The notes beneath the pieces are model-generated. The model did no database searches. It worked only from the letters and a program-made list of their open reading frames with translations, and had not been told where the DNA came from. The translations under genes and the position numbers were made by a program. Of a DNA stretch of 64,000 bases, positions 43,380 through 52,690 are shown piece by piece. Origin of the DNA: Granulosicoccus sp964449565. Its GTDB lineage: Bacteria > Pseudomonadota > Gammaproteobacteria > Granulosicoccales > Granulosicoccaceae. The stretch covers positions 1-64,000 of the forward strand of contig CAYUZB010000007.1 in the NCBI GenBank assembly GCA_964449565.1. The letters run 5' to 3'. Every line of letters begins with the position of its first letter. Position 1 is the first letter of the stretch.

Positions 43380-44186
43380 TTATGGTCCAAGCGATGGCAG
43401 TGTGCGCAAGCACTCCAGTAACACACGATCATACTCATCAACATTGCGTGATAGTCCATCGAGTGCGCATTGCACATCTTTTTCAAGAATTCCAATAGTA
43501 TTGTTTTTTGCATAGGTTTCATGTGCCCAGCTTATGTCATCGAAATGATCGCCATACCAGGTTGCCCCCGAACTCGCTGACATGACTTCAAGTAATTTAC
43601 GGGTGTCAACCCCCTCCCGAACAGCATCGGCCAACACGCGTCTGACCGCGACAACGGTTGCAGCTGCTACCGTATTGTTCAGTGTCTTTACTTGCATTCC
43701 ATGACCTAAAGGTCCGAGATGAAATTGATGCCTGCCCATTGCCTTGAACAAGGGCATCATTCTGTTGATGTCATTAGCTGTACCGCCGAGCATAAAACTC
43801 AAAGTGCGGTTAAATGCAGCTAGTGGCGCGCCCGACATGGGAGCGTCAATCAATGCAACATCGTCAGGTAATCGTTCCCTGAGTTTCATGACACTGGCAA
43901 CTGATACCGTTGATGAAAGGATGCAGGTGCGCGGGTAACTATGCTCTGGCGTGGCAAACAAGGCTTGATCATCAAAGCACACGGCGTTGACTTCAGCATC
44001 GTCGCGAACCACGATCAATACGACATCAGCAATGATGTCTTTTGGATCTTTAACGAATGATAAATCGCACTCTTTTAGTGCGTCCGATGGCATGGTGTCA
44101 AAACAGTGCACAGTGAAGTCATTGTCGTGCAGTGCAGTTGCCATTGGCAGGCCCATAGCTCCAGCCCCGGTAAGCAATATTTTCAC
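43380..44186 (-). CDS. 3-hydroxyisobutyrate dehydrogenase-family oxidoreductase
   Basis: A 268-residue beta-hydroxyacid dehydrogenase. The NAD(P) motif GAGAMGLPMA starts at residue 7, the substrate motif reads 'ALIDAPMSGAPLAA', and the catalytic Lys is in 'GMQVKTLNNTVAA'. GTG start with GAGGG six bases upstream. Members oxidise 3-hydroxyisobutyrate, tartronate semialdehyde or L-threonate; the exact substrate is unclear. Divergent from amt. Confidence 0.88.
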   Translation of the reverse strand: MKILLTGAGAMGLPMATALHDNDFTVHCFDTMPSDALKECDLSFVKDPKDIIADVVLIVVRDDAEVNAVCFDDQALFATPEHSYPRTCILSSTVSVASVMKLRERLPDDVALIDAPMSGAPLAAFNRTLSFMLGGTANDINRMMPLFKAMGRHQFHLGPLGHGMQVKTLNNTVAAATVVAVRRVLADAVREGVDTRKLLEVMSASSGATWYGDHFDDISWAHETYAKNNTIGILEKDVQCALDGLSRNVDEYDRVLLECLRTLPSLGP

Positions 44187-44265
44187 AATTTGCCCTCTAT
44201 TGATTCTCTATGCACCCTATCAGGGCTGTTATCATTTGGCGGCTTTTTCAACATCAGAGTGCGCT

Positions 44266-45456
44266 ATGGAAACCCTTCAGTCAGGCAGTAACGTATTTTT
44301 TGTCCTTATCGGTGCCATCCTCGTTTTATTTATGCATTCAGGATTTGCATTTCTGGAAGTAGGCACGGTACGAGAGAAGAATCAAGTTAATGCTTTGATG
44401 AAAATTTTCTCCGATTTTGCAGTGTCCACTATCGCCTACTTTTTTATTGGGTATCCATTGGCCTACGGTGTCAACTTCTTTGAAAGTGCGAGCGCCCTGT
44501 CGGTAAACAGCGGTTATGAATTGGTAAAGTTTTTCTTCTTGCTAACCTTTGCTGCAGCCATACCTGCGATTATCTCAGGTGGTATCGCGGAGCGTGCGCG
44601 TTTTTATCCGCAACTCTGCGCATCGATGTTGATAGTCGCGATCGTCTACCCGTTTTTTGAAGGTATTGTCTGGAACGGAAATTTTGGTTTCCAGGCGTGG
44701 CTTGAAGAACTTACCGGTGCTGGCTTCCATGATTTTGCCGGATCAGTCGTCGTACATGCGATGGGAGGGTGGCTTGCCTTAGGCGCTGTAGTTTTGCTCG
44801 GTGCACGATTAGGACGATATAGCCCATCGGGTGGCGCGGGTAGTAACTTCGCGCCATCAAGTATCCCGTTTCTCGCATTGGGCGCCTGGATCCTTACCGT
44901 CGGGTGGTTTGGCTTTAATGTCATGTCAGCTCAATCGGTGGAAGGTATCAGTGGGCTGGTAGCCATGAACTCACTGATGGCAATGGCCGGTGGCGCACTG
45001 GCTGCATTGATCGCTGGTCGAACTGATCCGGGTTTTCTGCATAACGGACCTTTAGCCGGTTTGGTGGCGGTTTGCGCGGGTTCGGATGTCATGCACCCGC
45101 TTGGCTCCCTGGTTGTTGGTGCTGTTGCTGGCGTGCTGTTTGTCTGGGCATTTACCGCGGCGCAGAATCGTTGGCGTATTGACGATGTGCTTGGTGTCTG
45201 GCCACTGCATGGCCTGTGTGGTGCCTGGGGCGGTATCGCCTGCGGTATTTTTGGAACGGAAGCTCTGGGTGGCCTTGGTGGCGTCAGTCTGCTTGCGCAG
45301 GTCATTGGCACGGTGGCAGGCATTGTGTTTGCGACAGCCTGTGGTTTTATTGTTTACGGTATCCTCAAGCAAACTGTTGGTATTCGATTGACAGAGGAAG
45401 AGGAATTCAACGGCGCAGACTTGAGTCTGCACAAGATTTCTTCTACATCGCGCTAA
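44266..45456 (+). CDS. amt: Ammonium transporter Amt
   Basis: A 396-residue, 11-helix ammonium channel. The start METLQSGSNVFFVLIGAI is chosen because the frame further upstream lies on the opposite strand of the dehydrogenase gene and is not conserved. The family signature 'DFAGSVVVHAMGGW' with the first pore His, the second pore His in 'DVLGVWPLHGLCGAWG', and 'GGIAERARF' are visible. There is no cleavable signal of the AmtB type. Followed by glnK 31 bases later, the conserved amtB-glnK pair in reversed order. Confidence 0.93.
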   Translation: METLQSGSNVFFVLIGAILVLFMHSGFAFLEVGTVREKNQVNALMKIFSDFAVSTIAYFFIGYPLAYGVNFFESASALSVNSGYELVKFFFLLTFAAAIPAIISGGIAERARFYPQLCASMLIVAIVYPFFEGIVWNGNFGFQAWLEELTGAGFHDFAGSVVVHAMGGWLALGAVVLLGARLGRYSPSGGAGSNFAPSSIPFLALGAWILTVGWFGFNVMSAQSVEGISGLVAMNSLMAMAGGALAALIAGRTDPGFLHNGPLAGLVAVCAGSDVMHPLGSLVVGAVAGVLFVWAFTAAQNRWRIDDVLGVWPLHGLCGAWGGIACGIFGTEALGGLGGVSLLAQVIGTVAGIVFATACGFIVYGILKQTVGIRLTEEEEFNGADLSLHKISSTSR

Positions 45457-45487
45457 TGCTATTCACGCTAATTTCAGGAGCATATCA

Positions 45488-45826
45488 ATGAAACGCATCA
45501 CTGCGATCATCAAACCCTTCAAGCTGGACGCCGTCCGCGAAGAGTTGGCAGCCGCGGGTGTGGCCGGTATTACCGTGACCGAGGTCAAGGGGTTTGGTCG
45601 GCAGAAAGGCCACACTGAACTCTATCGCGGCGCTGAGTATGTCATTGACTTCATCCCGAAAATGAAGCTTGAGGTCGTGGTCGCTGAAGAAATTCTGGAC
45701 AATTGTATCGAGGGCATCATTCGCGCTGCGAACACCGGCAAGATTGGCGACGGCAAGATCTTCGTTGATGATGTCAGCCGTGTTATTCGAATTCGTACCG
45801 GTGAAGAGGGCGAGCAAGCGCTGTAA
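45488..45826 (+). CDS. glnK: PII nitrogen regulatory protein (GlnK/GlnB)
   Basis: A 112-residue trimeric PII protein sensing 2-oxoglutarate and ATP/ADP. The T-loop reads 'GHTELYRGAEYVIDFIPK', with the uridylylated Tyr51, and the C-terminal PROSITE segment 'TGKIGDGKIFVDDV' is intact. AGGAG precedes the ATG. Linked to amt, where PII blocks the channel when nitrogen is plentiful. The stop codon lies within the loop of an 8-bp stem (45816-45837). Confidence 0.95.
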   Translation: MKRITAIIKPFKLDAVREELAAAGVAGITVTEVKGFGRQKGHTELYRGAEYVIDFIPKMKLEVVVAEEILDNCIEGIIRAANTGKIGDGKIFVDDVSRVIRIRTGEEGEQAL

Positions 45827-45837
45827 TAGCAGCGCTT
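45816..45837. terminator. Stem-loop at the converging ends of glnK and the LysR gene
   Basis: AAGCGCTG and CAGCGCTT form a perfect 8-base-pair stem with a six-base loop that contains the glnK stop codon. No U-tract follows on either strand, so termination would be weak or factor-dependent. Confidence 0.5.
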
Positions 45838-46747
45838 ACTGTTCCCAAGGTGGAATCGGCGTGAACTTGGCCACCATGAAATCGGTAAAAACGCGAACCT
45901 TGTTACTCAGATGACGCCGGTGCGGATACACCAACTGAATCGAGGATGTGTCGATTGCATGATCCTGTAGCACTGGCAATACCAAGCCTTGCTGCAATGA
46001 TGGCTGGACGACGTAACTTGCCAGACGTGCAATGCCGATTCCCGCCTTGACTGCTTCATGCAGCGCCGATGCGCTGTTCGTGTGGAAATTACCTTTGACT
46101 CGATGTACCTGAACGCCGTTACCGCTGCCAGTTGAAAATTCCCAGTCGTTGAAGTGCTGAATGGCAGAGTGTGTCAGGCAGTTGTGCGCGGCCAGGTCTT
46201 CAGGTGTTCTTGGTGTTCCGTGCTTTTTCAGATACTCCGGCGATGCGCAGATAACCCGCTTGTTTACCGCCAGTCGTCGCGCAACCAGAGATTCGTCAGT
46301 CAGGCCATCACTCAGTACAATCGCGACATCGACACTTTCACCAACCAGATCTACTTCACGCTCGCTGAGTTCCAGCTCAACCCGCAGATCGGGATAGAGC
46401 GCCATGAATTCCGGCATCAGTTTGATCATTTGCAGTCGCGCAAAGGCTGAAACCGTCGTCACTCGCAGAGTACCGCTGACCCGATCATGCAAGGCCATGA
46501 CGGCATCTTCGGCTTGCTGAATCTCATCCAGAATTGCCCCACAGCGATCATTGAAAGCATTGCCCTCGGCGGTCATGCTGAGTTTGCGAGTGGTGCGTTG
46601 AAACAGACGAGCGCCAAGACGATCTTCCAATCTTGTGATCAGTTTGCTGACAGCTGAGGGTGTCAAATCCAGCTCTCGGGCCGCTGCTGAAAAGCTCCCG
46701 AGGTCTGCAGCCTTCGAGAACACCAGCATTTCCGTGTATTTGTCCAT
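45836..46747 (-). CDS. LysR-family transcriptional regulator
   Basis: A 303-residue LysR regulator: N-terminal winged helix ('FSAAARELDLTPSAVSKLITRLEDRLGARLFQRTTRKL' in part) and a C-terminal periplasmic-binding-like effector domain ('VRVTTVSAFARLQMIKLMPEFMALYPDLRVEL' region). The subfamily resembles regulators of single redox genes. No obvious target gene is adjacent in divergent orientation except the ABC exporter 450 bases away, so its regulon is unknown. Confidence 0.92.
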   Translation of the reverse strand: MDKYTEMLVFSKAADLGSFSAAARELDLTPSAVSKLITRLEDRLGARLFQRTTRKLSMTAEGNAFNDRCGAILDEIQQAEDAVMALHDRVSGTLRVTTVSAFARLQMIKLMPEFMALYPDLRVELELSEREVDLVGESVDVAIVLSDGLTDESLVARRLAVNKRVICASPEYLKKHGTPRTPEDLAAHNCLTHSAIQHFNDWEFSTGSGNGVQVHRVKGNFHTNSASALHEAVKAGIGIARLASYVVQPSLQQGLVLPVLQDHAIDTSSIQLVYPHRRHLSNKVRVFTDFMVAKFTPIPPWEQ

Positions 46748-47199
46748 TTACAATATGTGCCTAATAGTCACTAATCATAATCTATTTTCAGGATTGTGGC
46801 TCAAATAGTAGATAATTAACTTAGCCACCTGTTCAAGCATACTCGACTAAGCACACTGATATGACAGAACGAAAGCGATCTCTCGAAAAAGCAAAAGTCG
46901 AGTAGGGCTTTGCTCGGCTGCGAGGCTACATCGCAACGATACAAGCCCACCCCCGGTCGATACCCGTTTCAGTCCTCGTAACGCCTGTTCAAAGGTACTC
47001 CTCATCACCTGTTTGTTTCAACGTTCAAACGAATCGAATCCACCGCACAACCGATTCATCCCGATTTTTTGGATTTTTTGGACACCCATAAACCGGTCTG
47101 CATCAACCCGATATTCTGGACACCCACAAACCGGCCCGCATCGACTGCACTATCGCGTCAACTCGGATACTCTGGACACCCATTAACTGGCCATCCACC
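46748..47199. other. Intergenic region upstream of the ABC exporter
   Basis: About 450 bases without a gene. The left half is AT-rich near the LysR start and should contain its promoter. The right end holds three diverged copies of an 18-base element (separate entry) that run up to ten bases before the exporter start codon. No RNA gene is recognised. Confidence 0.6.
47079..47190 (+). repeat. Three spaced 18-bp repeats, consensus TGGACACCCAYAAACCGG
   Basis: Copies at 47079-47096, 47117-47134 and 47173-47190 share TGGACACCCA and differ slightly in the last eight bases. Flanks are related too: TCAACCCGATATTC and TCAACTCGGATACTC precede copies two and three. Starts are 38 and 56 bases apart. They sit in the leader of the ABC exporter gene. 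Function unknown: regulator binding sites, a dispersed repeat or remnants of a mobile element end are all possible. Confidence 0.75.
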
Positions 47200-49044
47200 G
47201 TGTATCGCTTTTTTGAACAGCTGATAGATCCTCTGCGTGGTCTGCCGACAGTGCGCCCGCCGACTGGATCAATGGCGTTTTTCGGCTTCTTTCTGAAACC
47301 GTATCGTGGCGTCTTGCTGGCCACTTTGATCCTTGCCGGGATTTCCGCCGCCTCTGAACTTTTCGTTTACGTCTATCTGGGTCGCCTGGTTGATTGGATG
47401 AGCGTATCCAATCCCGAAAACTTCCTGCGCGAACATGGCCTGGCGCTGGTCTGGATGGTGTTCGTCATTGCCATCGTTCGTCCTGTGTCCATGCTCGGTT
47501 CGCGTGCGATGATCAATCTCGCAATTGCGCCCGGATTATCCAACGCTGTGCGCTGGCAGAATCATCGCTATGTTTTACGTCAAAGCATGCTGTTTTATCA
47601 GAATGACTTTGCCGGGCGTATTTCGCAGAAGGTCATGCAGACCGGGCATGCTGTTCGCGAAGCCGTCGTTAATGTCATCGATGGCTCTTGGATGCTGTTG
47701 ATTTATCTGATCGGTGTAGTGTGGTTGTTTGTTGATATAAACGGTTGGTTATTGCTGCCTGTAAGTTTGTGGTTGATGGCTTATTTGTGCGTGGTTTTTT
47801 TTATGGTCCCGCCGGTACGGCAGAAGTCCGCAAACCTGTCAGAAGCCAACTCCGGTTTGATGGGGCGGATCGTCGACAGCTACACGAATATCCAGTCGGT
47901 CAAGTTGTTTGCGCATGATTCGCTTGAAGAAGAATTTGCCGCGAGTGGCATGCGCAAACTCGTCGCCGCCTTTCATTCGCTGATGCGCGCGATTCTCAGC
48001 ATGACGATTGCACTGACGGTATTGAATACATTGCTTGTCATTGCCACCGCTGGTGTATCGATAGCATTGTGGGCTCGTGGTCTGGTCACTGTTGGAGAAA
48101 TAGCCGTTGCCAATGGATTGATTATTCGTATCAATCAGATGTCCAGCTGGATTCTTCGCACCATCACCAGTTTGTTTGAAAATATCGGTGCGGTACAAAA
48201 CGGTATTGAAACAATCTCTCAACCGATCGACATAGTCGATGTTGAAGATGCGAAAACTTTAGAAGTGAGCGAAGGGCGTTTGAAATTTAATGCGGTAGGT
48301 TTTCACTACGAAGAAAAAAAATCAGAACTGACGCCGAATATTGTGATTGATGATTGCAGCTTTGAAGTCGCACCTGGCGAGAAGGTTGGTCTGGTTGGAC
48401 GTTCAGGTGCGGGCAAATCGACGTTGGTTAACCTCCTGATGCGTTTTCATGATGTGCAAAGTGGCGCTATTTGTATTGATGGTCAGGATATCCGTGAGGT
48501 GACACAAAACAGCCTGCGACAGTCCATCGCAGTTGTCACACAAGACACCTCGCTGTTACATCGTTCTATTCGTGACAACATTCGTTATGGTCGGCGTGAA
48601 GCAACGGACGACGACGTTATCCGTGCCGCAAGCCAGGCTGAGGCGATGAGCTTCATACCCGATCTGTCTGATCCGTTTGGACGTACCGGACTTGATGCTC
48701 ATGTGGGTGAGCGTGGCGTGAAGTTATCGGGTGGACAACGGCAACGTATCGCGATTGCCCGCGTTATTTTGAAAGACGCACCGATTCTGATTCTCGATGA
48801 GGCAACCTCCGCGCTGGATTCAGAAGTGGAGGCCGCGATTCAGGAGCAGTTGAATAGCCTCATGCAAGGCAAAACGGTGCTTGCTGTTGCGCATCGGCTG
48901 TCCACTATTGCGGCGCTCGATCGCTTGATCGTGCTCGATGCGGGGCGCATTGTGGAGACGGGCACTCATCAGGAGCTGATCGACAAAAATGGGCTGTACG
49001 CGCGGTTGTGGCACCGTCAGTCGGGCGGTTTTATTGGCTTGTAG
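47200..49044 (+). CDS. ABC exporter, fused membrane and ATPase domains (MsbA/multidrug type)
   Basis: A 614-residue half-transporter: six-helix membrane domain (about 25-330) and ATPase domain. Walker A is GRSGAGKST, signature LSGGQRQRIAIARV, Walker B 'ILILDEATSALDSE', and H-loop 'AVAHRLSTIA'. The GTG start keeps an N-terminal segment, MYRFFEQLIDP, that I associate with this family of exporters. No clear ribosome binding site is seen; three 18-bp repeats lie immediately upstream. Substrate unknown (lipid or drug). Confidence 0.9.
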   Translation: MYRFFEQLIDPLRGLPTVRPPTGSMAFFGFFLKPYRGVLLATLILAGISAASELFVYVYLGRLVDWMSVSNPENFLREHGLALVWMVFVIAIVRPVSMLGSRAMINLAIAPGLSNAVRWQNHRYVLRQSMLFYQNDFAGRISQKVMQTGHAVREAVVNVIDGSWMLLIYLIGVVWLFVDINGWLLLPVSLWLMAYLCVVFFMVPPVRQKSANLSEANSGLMGRIVDSYTNIQSVKLFAHDSLEEEFAASGMRKLVAAFHSLMRAILSMTIALTVLNTLLVIATAGVSIALWARGLVTVGEIAVANGLIIRINQMSSWILRTITSLFENIGAVQNGIETISQPIDIVDVEDAKTLEVSEGRLKFNAVGFHYEEKKSELTPNIVIDDCSFEVAPGEKVGLVGRSGAGKSTLVNLLMRFHDVQSGAICIDGQDIREVTQNSLRQSIAVVTQDTSLLHRSIRDNIRYGRREATDDDVIRAASQAEAMSFIPDLSDPFGRTGLDAHVGERGVKLSGGQRQRIAIARVILKDAPILILDEATSALDSEVEAAIQEQLNSLMQGKTVLAVAHRLSTIAALDRLIVLDAGRIVETGTHQELIDKNGLYARLWHRQSGGFIGL

Positions 49045-49098
49045 TGCGGTCCTGTGATATACACGTATTAGGAGGAACGAACCGCAAACATCCCAACC

Positions 49099-49653
49099 AT
49101 GAACACCAAAGTGCTGCGCCTGAATAAGGCAGGGACTCCCATTGCCTGGTTAAGCTGGCAAGAGACCGCTACGCTTGTTGTAAAAGAGCAGGTTATCTGG
49201 AGTATCGGACAAACAATCCACACCATTCGCGGTGGCTATAACAAGGATGGCATCCGGTCCCGACTGGAACTGCCAAGCATCATTGCATGCGATGGAAAAG
49301 TCGACAATTCCAACTTCACACCGGCGCTTACCAATTCTTTGTTGTTTGCGCGCGATCAGCAAATTTGTCTTTACTGTGGTGTTGAACATCCTGTACGTGA
49401 ACTATCGCGCGATCATGTCATTCCAACATCCCGTGGGGGCAAGGACCTCTGGACCAATTGCGTGACTGCCTGCAGGCGGTGTAATAATCGCAAAGGAAAT
49501 CTGACCCCTGAACAAGCGAATATGCAATTGCTTGCAGTGCCTTTTGCACCGAACCGTTACGAGTTCTTTTATCTGTCTAATCGAGATGTGCTGGCGGATC
49601 AGATGGAATTTCTGAAAACGCGATTCTCCAACAATGTCAGTTGGCTCGACTAA
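49099..49653 (+). CDS. HNH endonuclease-domain protein
   Basis: A 184-residue protein with a C-terminal HNH domain: zinc Cys pairs CLYCG and CRRCN, and the core 'RDHVIPTSRGGKDLWTNCVTAC' with the catalytic His in DHVIP. The N-terminal 60 residues (MNTKVLRLNKAGTPIAWLSW) are typical of stand-alone HNH proteins found in many environmental bacteria, whose role is unknown. No methylase or phage gene is nearby. It ends with a four-base overlap against the convergent lipoprotein gene. Confidence 0.88.
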   Translation: MNTKVLRLNKAGTPIAWLSWQETATLVVKEQVIWSIGQTIHTIRGGYNKDGIRSRLELPSIIACDGKVDNSNFTPALTNSLLFARDQQICLYCGVEHPVRELSRDHVIPTSRGGKDLWTNCVTACRRCNNRKGNLTPEQANMQLLAVPFAPNRYEFFYLSNRDVLADQMEFLKTRFSNNVSWLD

Positions 49654-51080
49654 TGTAAGGCCAGCAGTACTTTCATGACATAGTCGTCGAATGGCGCAAC
49701 GGACGAATGACTGCCGGAAATTTGCACGACATACTGCCCGGCTGAGGCGATGACGGTGTAGTAGGGTATCTCATAATCCTGCAACACGCTTCGATGCACA
49801 GTTACATCCAATTCTGTCTTATCGGGCGCTGTAGCTCGCAATATGAAATGTTCGGATGAGTTGCTACTGCCGGGTAAATTGCTGTTGCTATGCAAGGTGC
49901 TGCCAAAGAGTTTTGCTGTTTTGTCAGACTCTGCCTGAATCAGGGTGATATCGCGTGGCGCATCGTCAGGGTTGTTCTGATCATAGAGCTGTACAGCAAC
50001 CATCGCTTCGATTAACCGGGTAAAGCCATCGACTGCAGCTTCTCGACGATTTGGGTCGGCACGTAGATTTACACCTTTCAAGGGTGAGGATTCAACCGCA
50101 GCCCAGCTTCCGCTTGTCCAGGAATGATCGATATTCTTGCTGGCAGATAGCAATTTCTGGTTATGCGCCTCTCTCGTCGTATTGGGAAATTTCTCAGGCG
50201 CAAGTATCTCTATTGGGTCCTGGGGAGGGTTGCGCAGCAATTGATCAATAAGTACCTCACCATTCTCGCGCTTCGACAATTGATCGATGAATCGCTCGCC
50301 TTCCACGTATGAATATTCGAGCACGTTGCGGCTGATGGCTTGAACGGTTTGGGTCAATTGATTGGGTGGATTGGTGCGGTTGAACATGAAGGTATCCAAA
50401 GCGTCCAGCCCATCAAGACAGTTTTGGACTGCGCAGATTTGTCGTGTCACCCATTGTGCATGACCTTCAAAGGTTGCCGACTGTGCAAAAGATGCACGAA
50501 AATTAAGTGAGCGGTTTTCATGTATGGCGTAGCGTTGATCATCTGCCGCATGGACAAGTTCATGAATCAATAGTGTCAATAATGCTGAACGGCGCAGACT
50601 GGGATTAGCAGGCAGGGATTTTTCGTAATGTTTCAGCATGCTTGTGCTGATCAGAATGGCTTTTTGTCGCGAGGTATACAGTGCGGCATAGGTCCCAGCT
50701 TGCCCTTTCATGACCATGGATAAAAAATTATTCGAGAATTCGGGATTAGAGAACTGGCTTTTGATCAAGCGTTTTGTCTCAAGCGAAACTTCATCGTTAA
50801 TGACTTCGTCACTGACGATAGACAGCCTAACTTCGCTGAGATCGGTGCCAGTTTTATCTTCAACGAGCGTACGGGCGTCGTTGTACACCGACTGAATACT
50901 GTCAAACCAGGAAGTAGTCGAATTGCTATGCAGCCCAGCAGATGGGACTACTTCAGGATGCTGAGCGATGGCCAATTGCTCGCTTGCCTTGTCCCCGTCT
51001 GAGACGCTCTGACAAGCGGCGAGTACTAGTGCGCCTGTCAGCAACAGAGAATGACGGGCAGGCGGGTAGGTGAATGGCAT
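49650..51080 (-). CDS. Putative zinc metallopeptidase lipoprotein
   Basis: A 476-residue exported protein with a lipobox (LVLAAC, lipid on C23). HELVH at 173-177 is an HExxH zinc motif and a Glu at 205 in ATFEGHAQW fits the third ligand of gluzincins, so a peptidase is likely. The C-terminal 90 residues ('LDVTVHRSVLQDYEIPYYTV', 'QYVVQISGSHS') resemble a beta-sandwich such as a pre-peptidase C-terminal domain. I do not recognise a named family. Transcribed alone, between HNH and the GH16 gene. Confidence 0.7.
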   Translation of the reverse strand: MPFTYPPARHSLLLTGALVLAACQSVSDGDKASEQLAIAQHPEVVPSAGLHSNSTTSWFDSIQSVYNDARTLVEDKTGTDLSEVRLSIVSDEVINDEVSLETKRLIKSQFSNPEFSNNFLSMVMKGQAGTYAALYTSRQKAILISTSMLKHYEKSLPANPSLRRSALLTLLIHELVHAADDQRYAIHENRSLNFRASFAQSATFEGHAQWVTRQICAVQNCLDGLDALDTFMFNRTNPPNQLTQTVQAISRNVLEYSYVEGERFIDQLSKRENGEVLIDQLLRNPPQDPIEILAPEKFPNTTREAHNQKLLSASKNIDHSWTSGSWAAVESSPLKGVNLRADPNRREAAVDGFTRLIEAMVAVQLYDQNNPDDAPRDITLIQAESDKTAKLFGSTLHSNSNLPGSSNSSEHFILRATAPDKTELDVTVHRSVLQDYEIPYYTVIASAGQYVVQISGSHSSVAPFDDYVMKVLLALH

Positions 51081-51169
51081 GATGGGCCCAAGCTGGTATG
51101 ACCCGGACAGTGTACCGTCAGCGCTCGTTCATCGTTCAATCGGCATCACAGAATGCCGGTGCTGCGGGC

Positions 51170-51198
51170 AAAAAAACGGCGACCTGGTTGGGTCGCCG
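51170..51198 (-). terminator. Rho-independent terminator of the GH16 gene
   Basis: CGGCGACC and GGTCGCCG form an 8-base-pair stem with a six-base loop; read on the minus strand it is followed by seven U residues, about 55 bases after the GH16 stop codon. Confidence 0.9.
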
Positions 51199-51253
51199 CT
51201 TTTCTTCGCCTGTTTGGAAACTCGTCTCCGTGTTCGAGTTCACGGTTTTTACA

Positions 51254-52690
51254 TTAGCGCTGATAGGCGCGAATATAGTCGATCGTCATGCGTGCGGGAA
51301 ATGGCGTGCTGTCATCCGGATCACCGGGCCACCAGCCGCCGAGGGCCAGATTGACCAGCAGATACATTTCTTCCGAAGAGACATTGCCGCTGCTGTATGT
51401 ATTGGTAACTTGGCCGTCGACGTACCAGGTGATGAGGCCTGGCTCCCATAGCACCGCATAGGTGTGAAAATCCTGCGAGTAATCCGGACCTACAGCTTGG
51501 AAGGTAGGCGTCGAGCGCAGGTCGAAATTCTCGAAGAAATGATAGGTCTGGAAAACGACATTCTGTCTGTCACCGATATATTCGACAACATCAATCTCAG
51601 GACGGTTGCGAAGTTCATTCTGATGCAACAACCAGAAAGCCGACCAGAGACCTTTGCCGCGCGGCAGGCGAGCGCGCATTTCTACATAACCGTATTGCAT
51701 GCGAAACTTGTTGTAGGTAGTCAAGGCACCGGATAGATAGGGTTGGTTGTTGGCCCTGCCACGTAAATGATCTGGCGTACGTGTGCCGTTAATCGTCATG
51801 TGCTCACCATCGAATTCAAAGGGTGAATGTCCGAAATTTGGATCATTGATGCGATCAACGTAGAATTGCCTTTCGCCATTGATGATGAAGTACGGCCCCC
51901 AACGGTAACTTGAGTTCCACTTTGAGGTATCAAGACTGCTGCCGCGAAACTCATCGCTGAACACCAGTCGGTAGCCCGCAGGGACACTGCTGTTGCCGTC
52001 GTTTTGTGGCTGCGGAGGTGCCGCTGGTGTGATTCCACCGTTATCCGTTTGTGGGCTTGAGCCGTTGGCTGTATTGACCACGAGTTCGCTACTGCGAGAC
52101 GAGAATTCATTGCCCCGGACCGAAACGATGTAGTAACGGTGGTCTGTACCGAAACTCAACTGTGTGTCGGTAAAGTCGGTGCCTTGCACCGTTGTCAAGT
52201 AATTGTTGTCTCGATAGACGTTATATTTTTCCGGGTTGCCGGCCGCCTGGTTCCAGAAAATTCTCGCCTGATTGCCGTTTTGCACTTCAGCTCGCAAACC
52301 GCTCGGTGCTGAGAAAGCGCTACCATTCGGGGCTGGAGGAGCTGCGACAGTGGTGGTGTTGCCTCCCGTGGTGACCAATGCCTGCGCAGATTGGCTTGAG
52401 AAATTTCTTGCATCATCGAAGGCGACAATGCTGTATTCATAACTGCTGCCAGCACTGACCTGATTATCCAGAAAGTTCGTATTGGACACGGTCGCGAAAT
52501 AAGCGTTATTTCGGTAGACGTTGTAGCCTGCGACTCCGGTATCGTCCCAAGGTATGTTCCAGGTGACACGGATCGACGTCGAGCTTAGTGCACTAGCTTG
52601 CACATTATTAACAACCGAAGGTGGTTGAGTATCAGCCATGACCAGAGTCGTGCTGCCAAGTGTGAGCAGCGCGAAAAGAAATGTTCGCAT
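51254..52690 (-). CDS. Secreted GH16 beta-glucanase with two fibronectin type III domains
   Basis: A 478-residue exported enzyme. Signal peptide (cut after VMA, before DTQPP), two FN3-like domains (about 24-108 and 128-208), a Thr/Pro/Gln linker and a GH16 catalytic domain (about 240-478). The catalytic motif is EIDVVE at 365-370: nucleophile E365, acid/base E370. 'LPRGKGLWSAFWLL' and the 'TWYVDGQ' strand support laminarinase/beta-1,3-glucanase-like activity, though porphyranase or carrageenase activity is not excluded. Followed by a strong terminator. It fits life on algal polysaccharide. Confidence 0.92.
   Translation of the reverse strand: MRTFLFALLTLGSTTLVMADTQPPSVVNNVQASALSSTSIRVTWNIPWDDTGVAGYNVYRNNAYFATVSNTNFLDNQVSAGSSYEYSIVAFDDARNFSSQSAQALVTTGGNTTTVAAPPAPNGSAFSAPSGLRAEVQNGNQARIFWNQAAGNPEKYNVYRDNNYLTTVQGTDFTDTQLSFGTDHRYYIVSVRGNEFSSRSSELVVNTANGSSPQTDNGGITPAAPPQPQNDGNSSVPAGYRLVFSDEFRGSSLDTSKWNSSYRWGPYFIINGERQFYVDRINDPNFGHSPFEFDGEHMTINGTRTPDHLRGRANNQPYLSGALTTYNKFRMQYGYVEMRARLPRGKGLWSAFWLLHQNELRNRPEIDVVEYIGDRQNVVFQTYHFFENFDLRSTPTFQAVGPDYSQDFHTYAVLWEPGLITWYVDGQVTNTYSSGNVSSEEMYLLVNLALGGWWPGDPDDSTPFPARMTIDYIRAYQR

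Noticed and set aside
44187..44265. Possible sigma-54 promoter before amt
   Set aside because: A TGGCGGC-like -24 element exists, but there is no GC at the -12 position, so the match is too weak.
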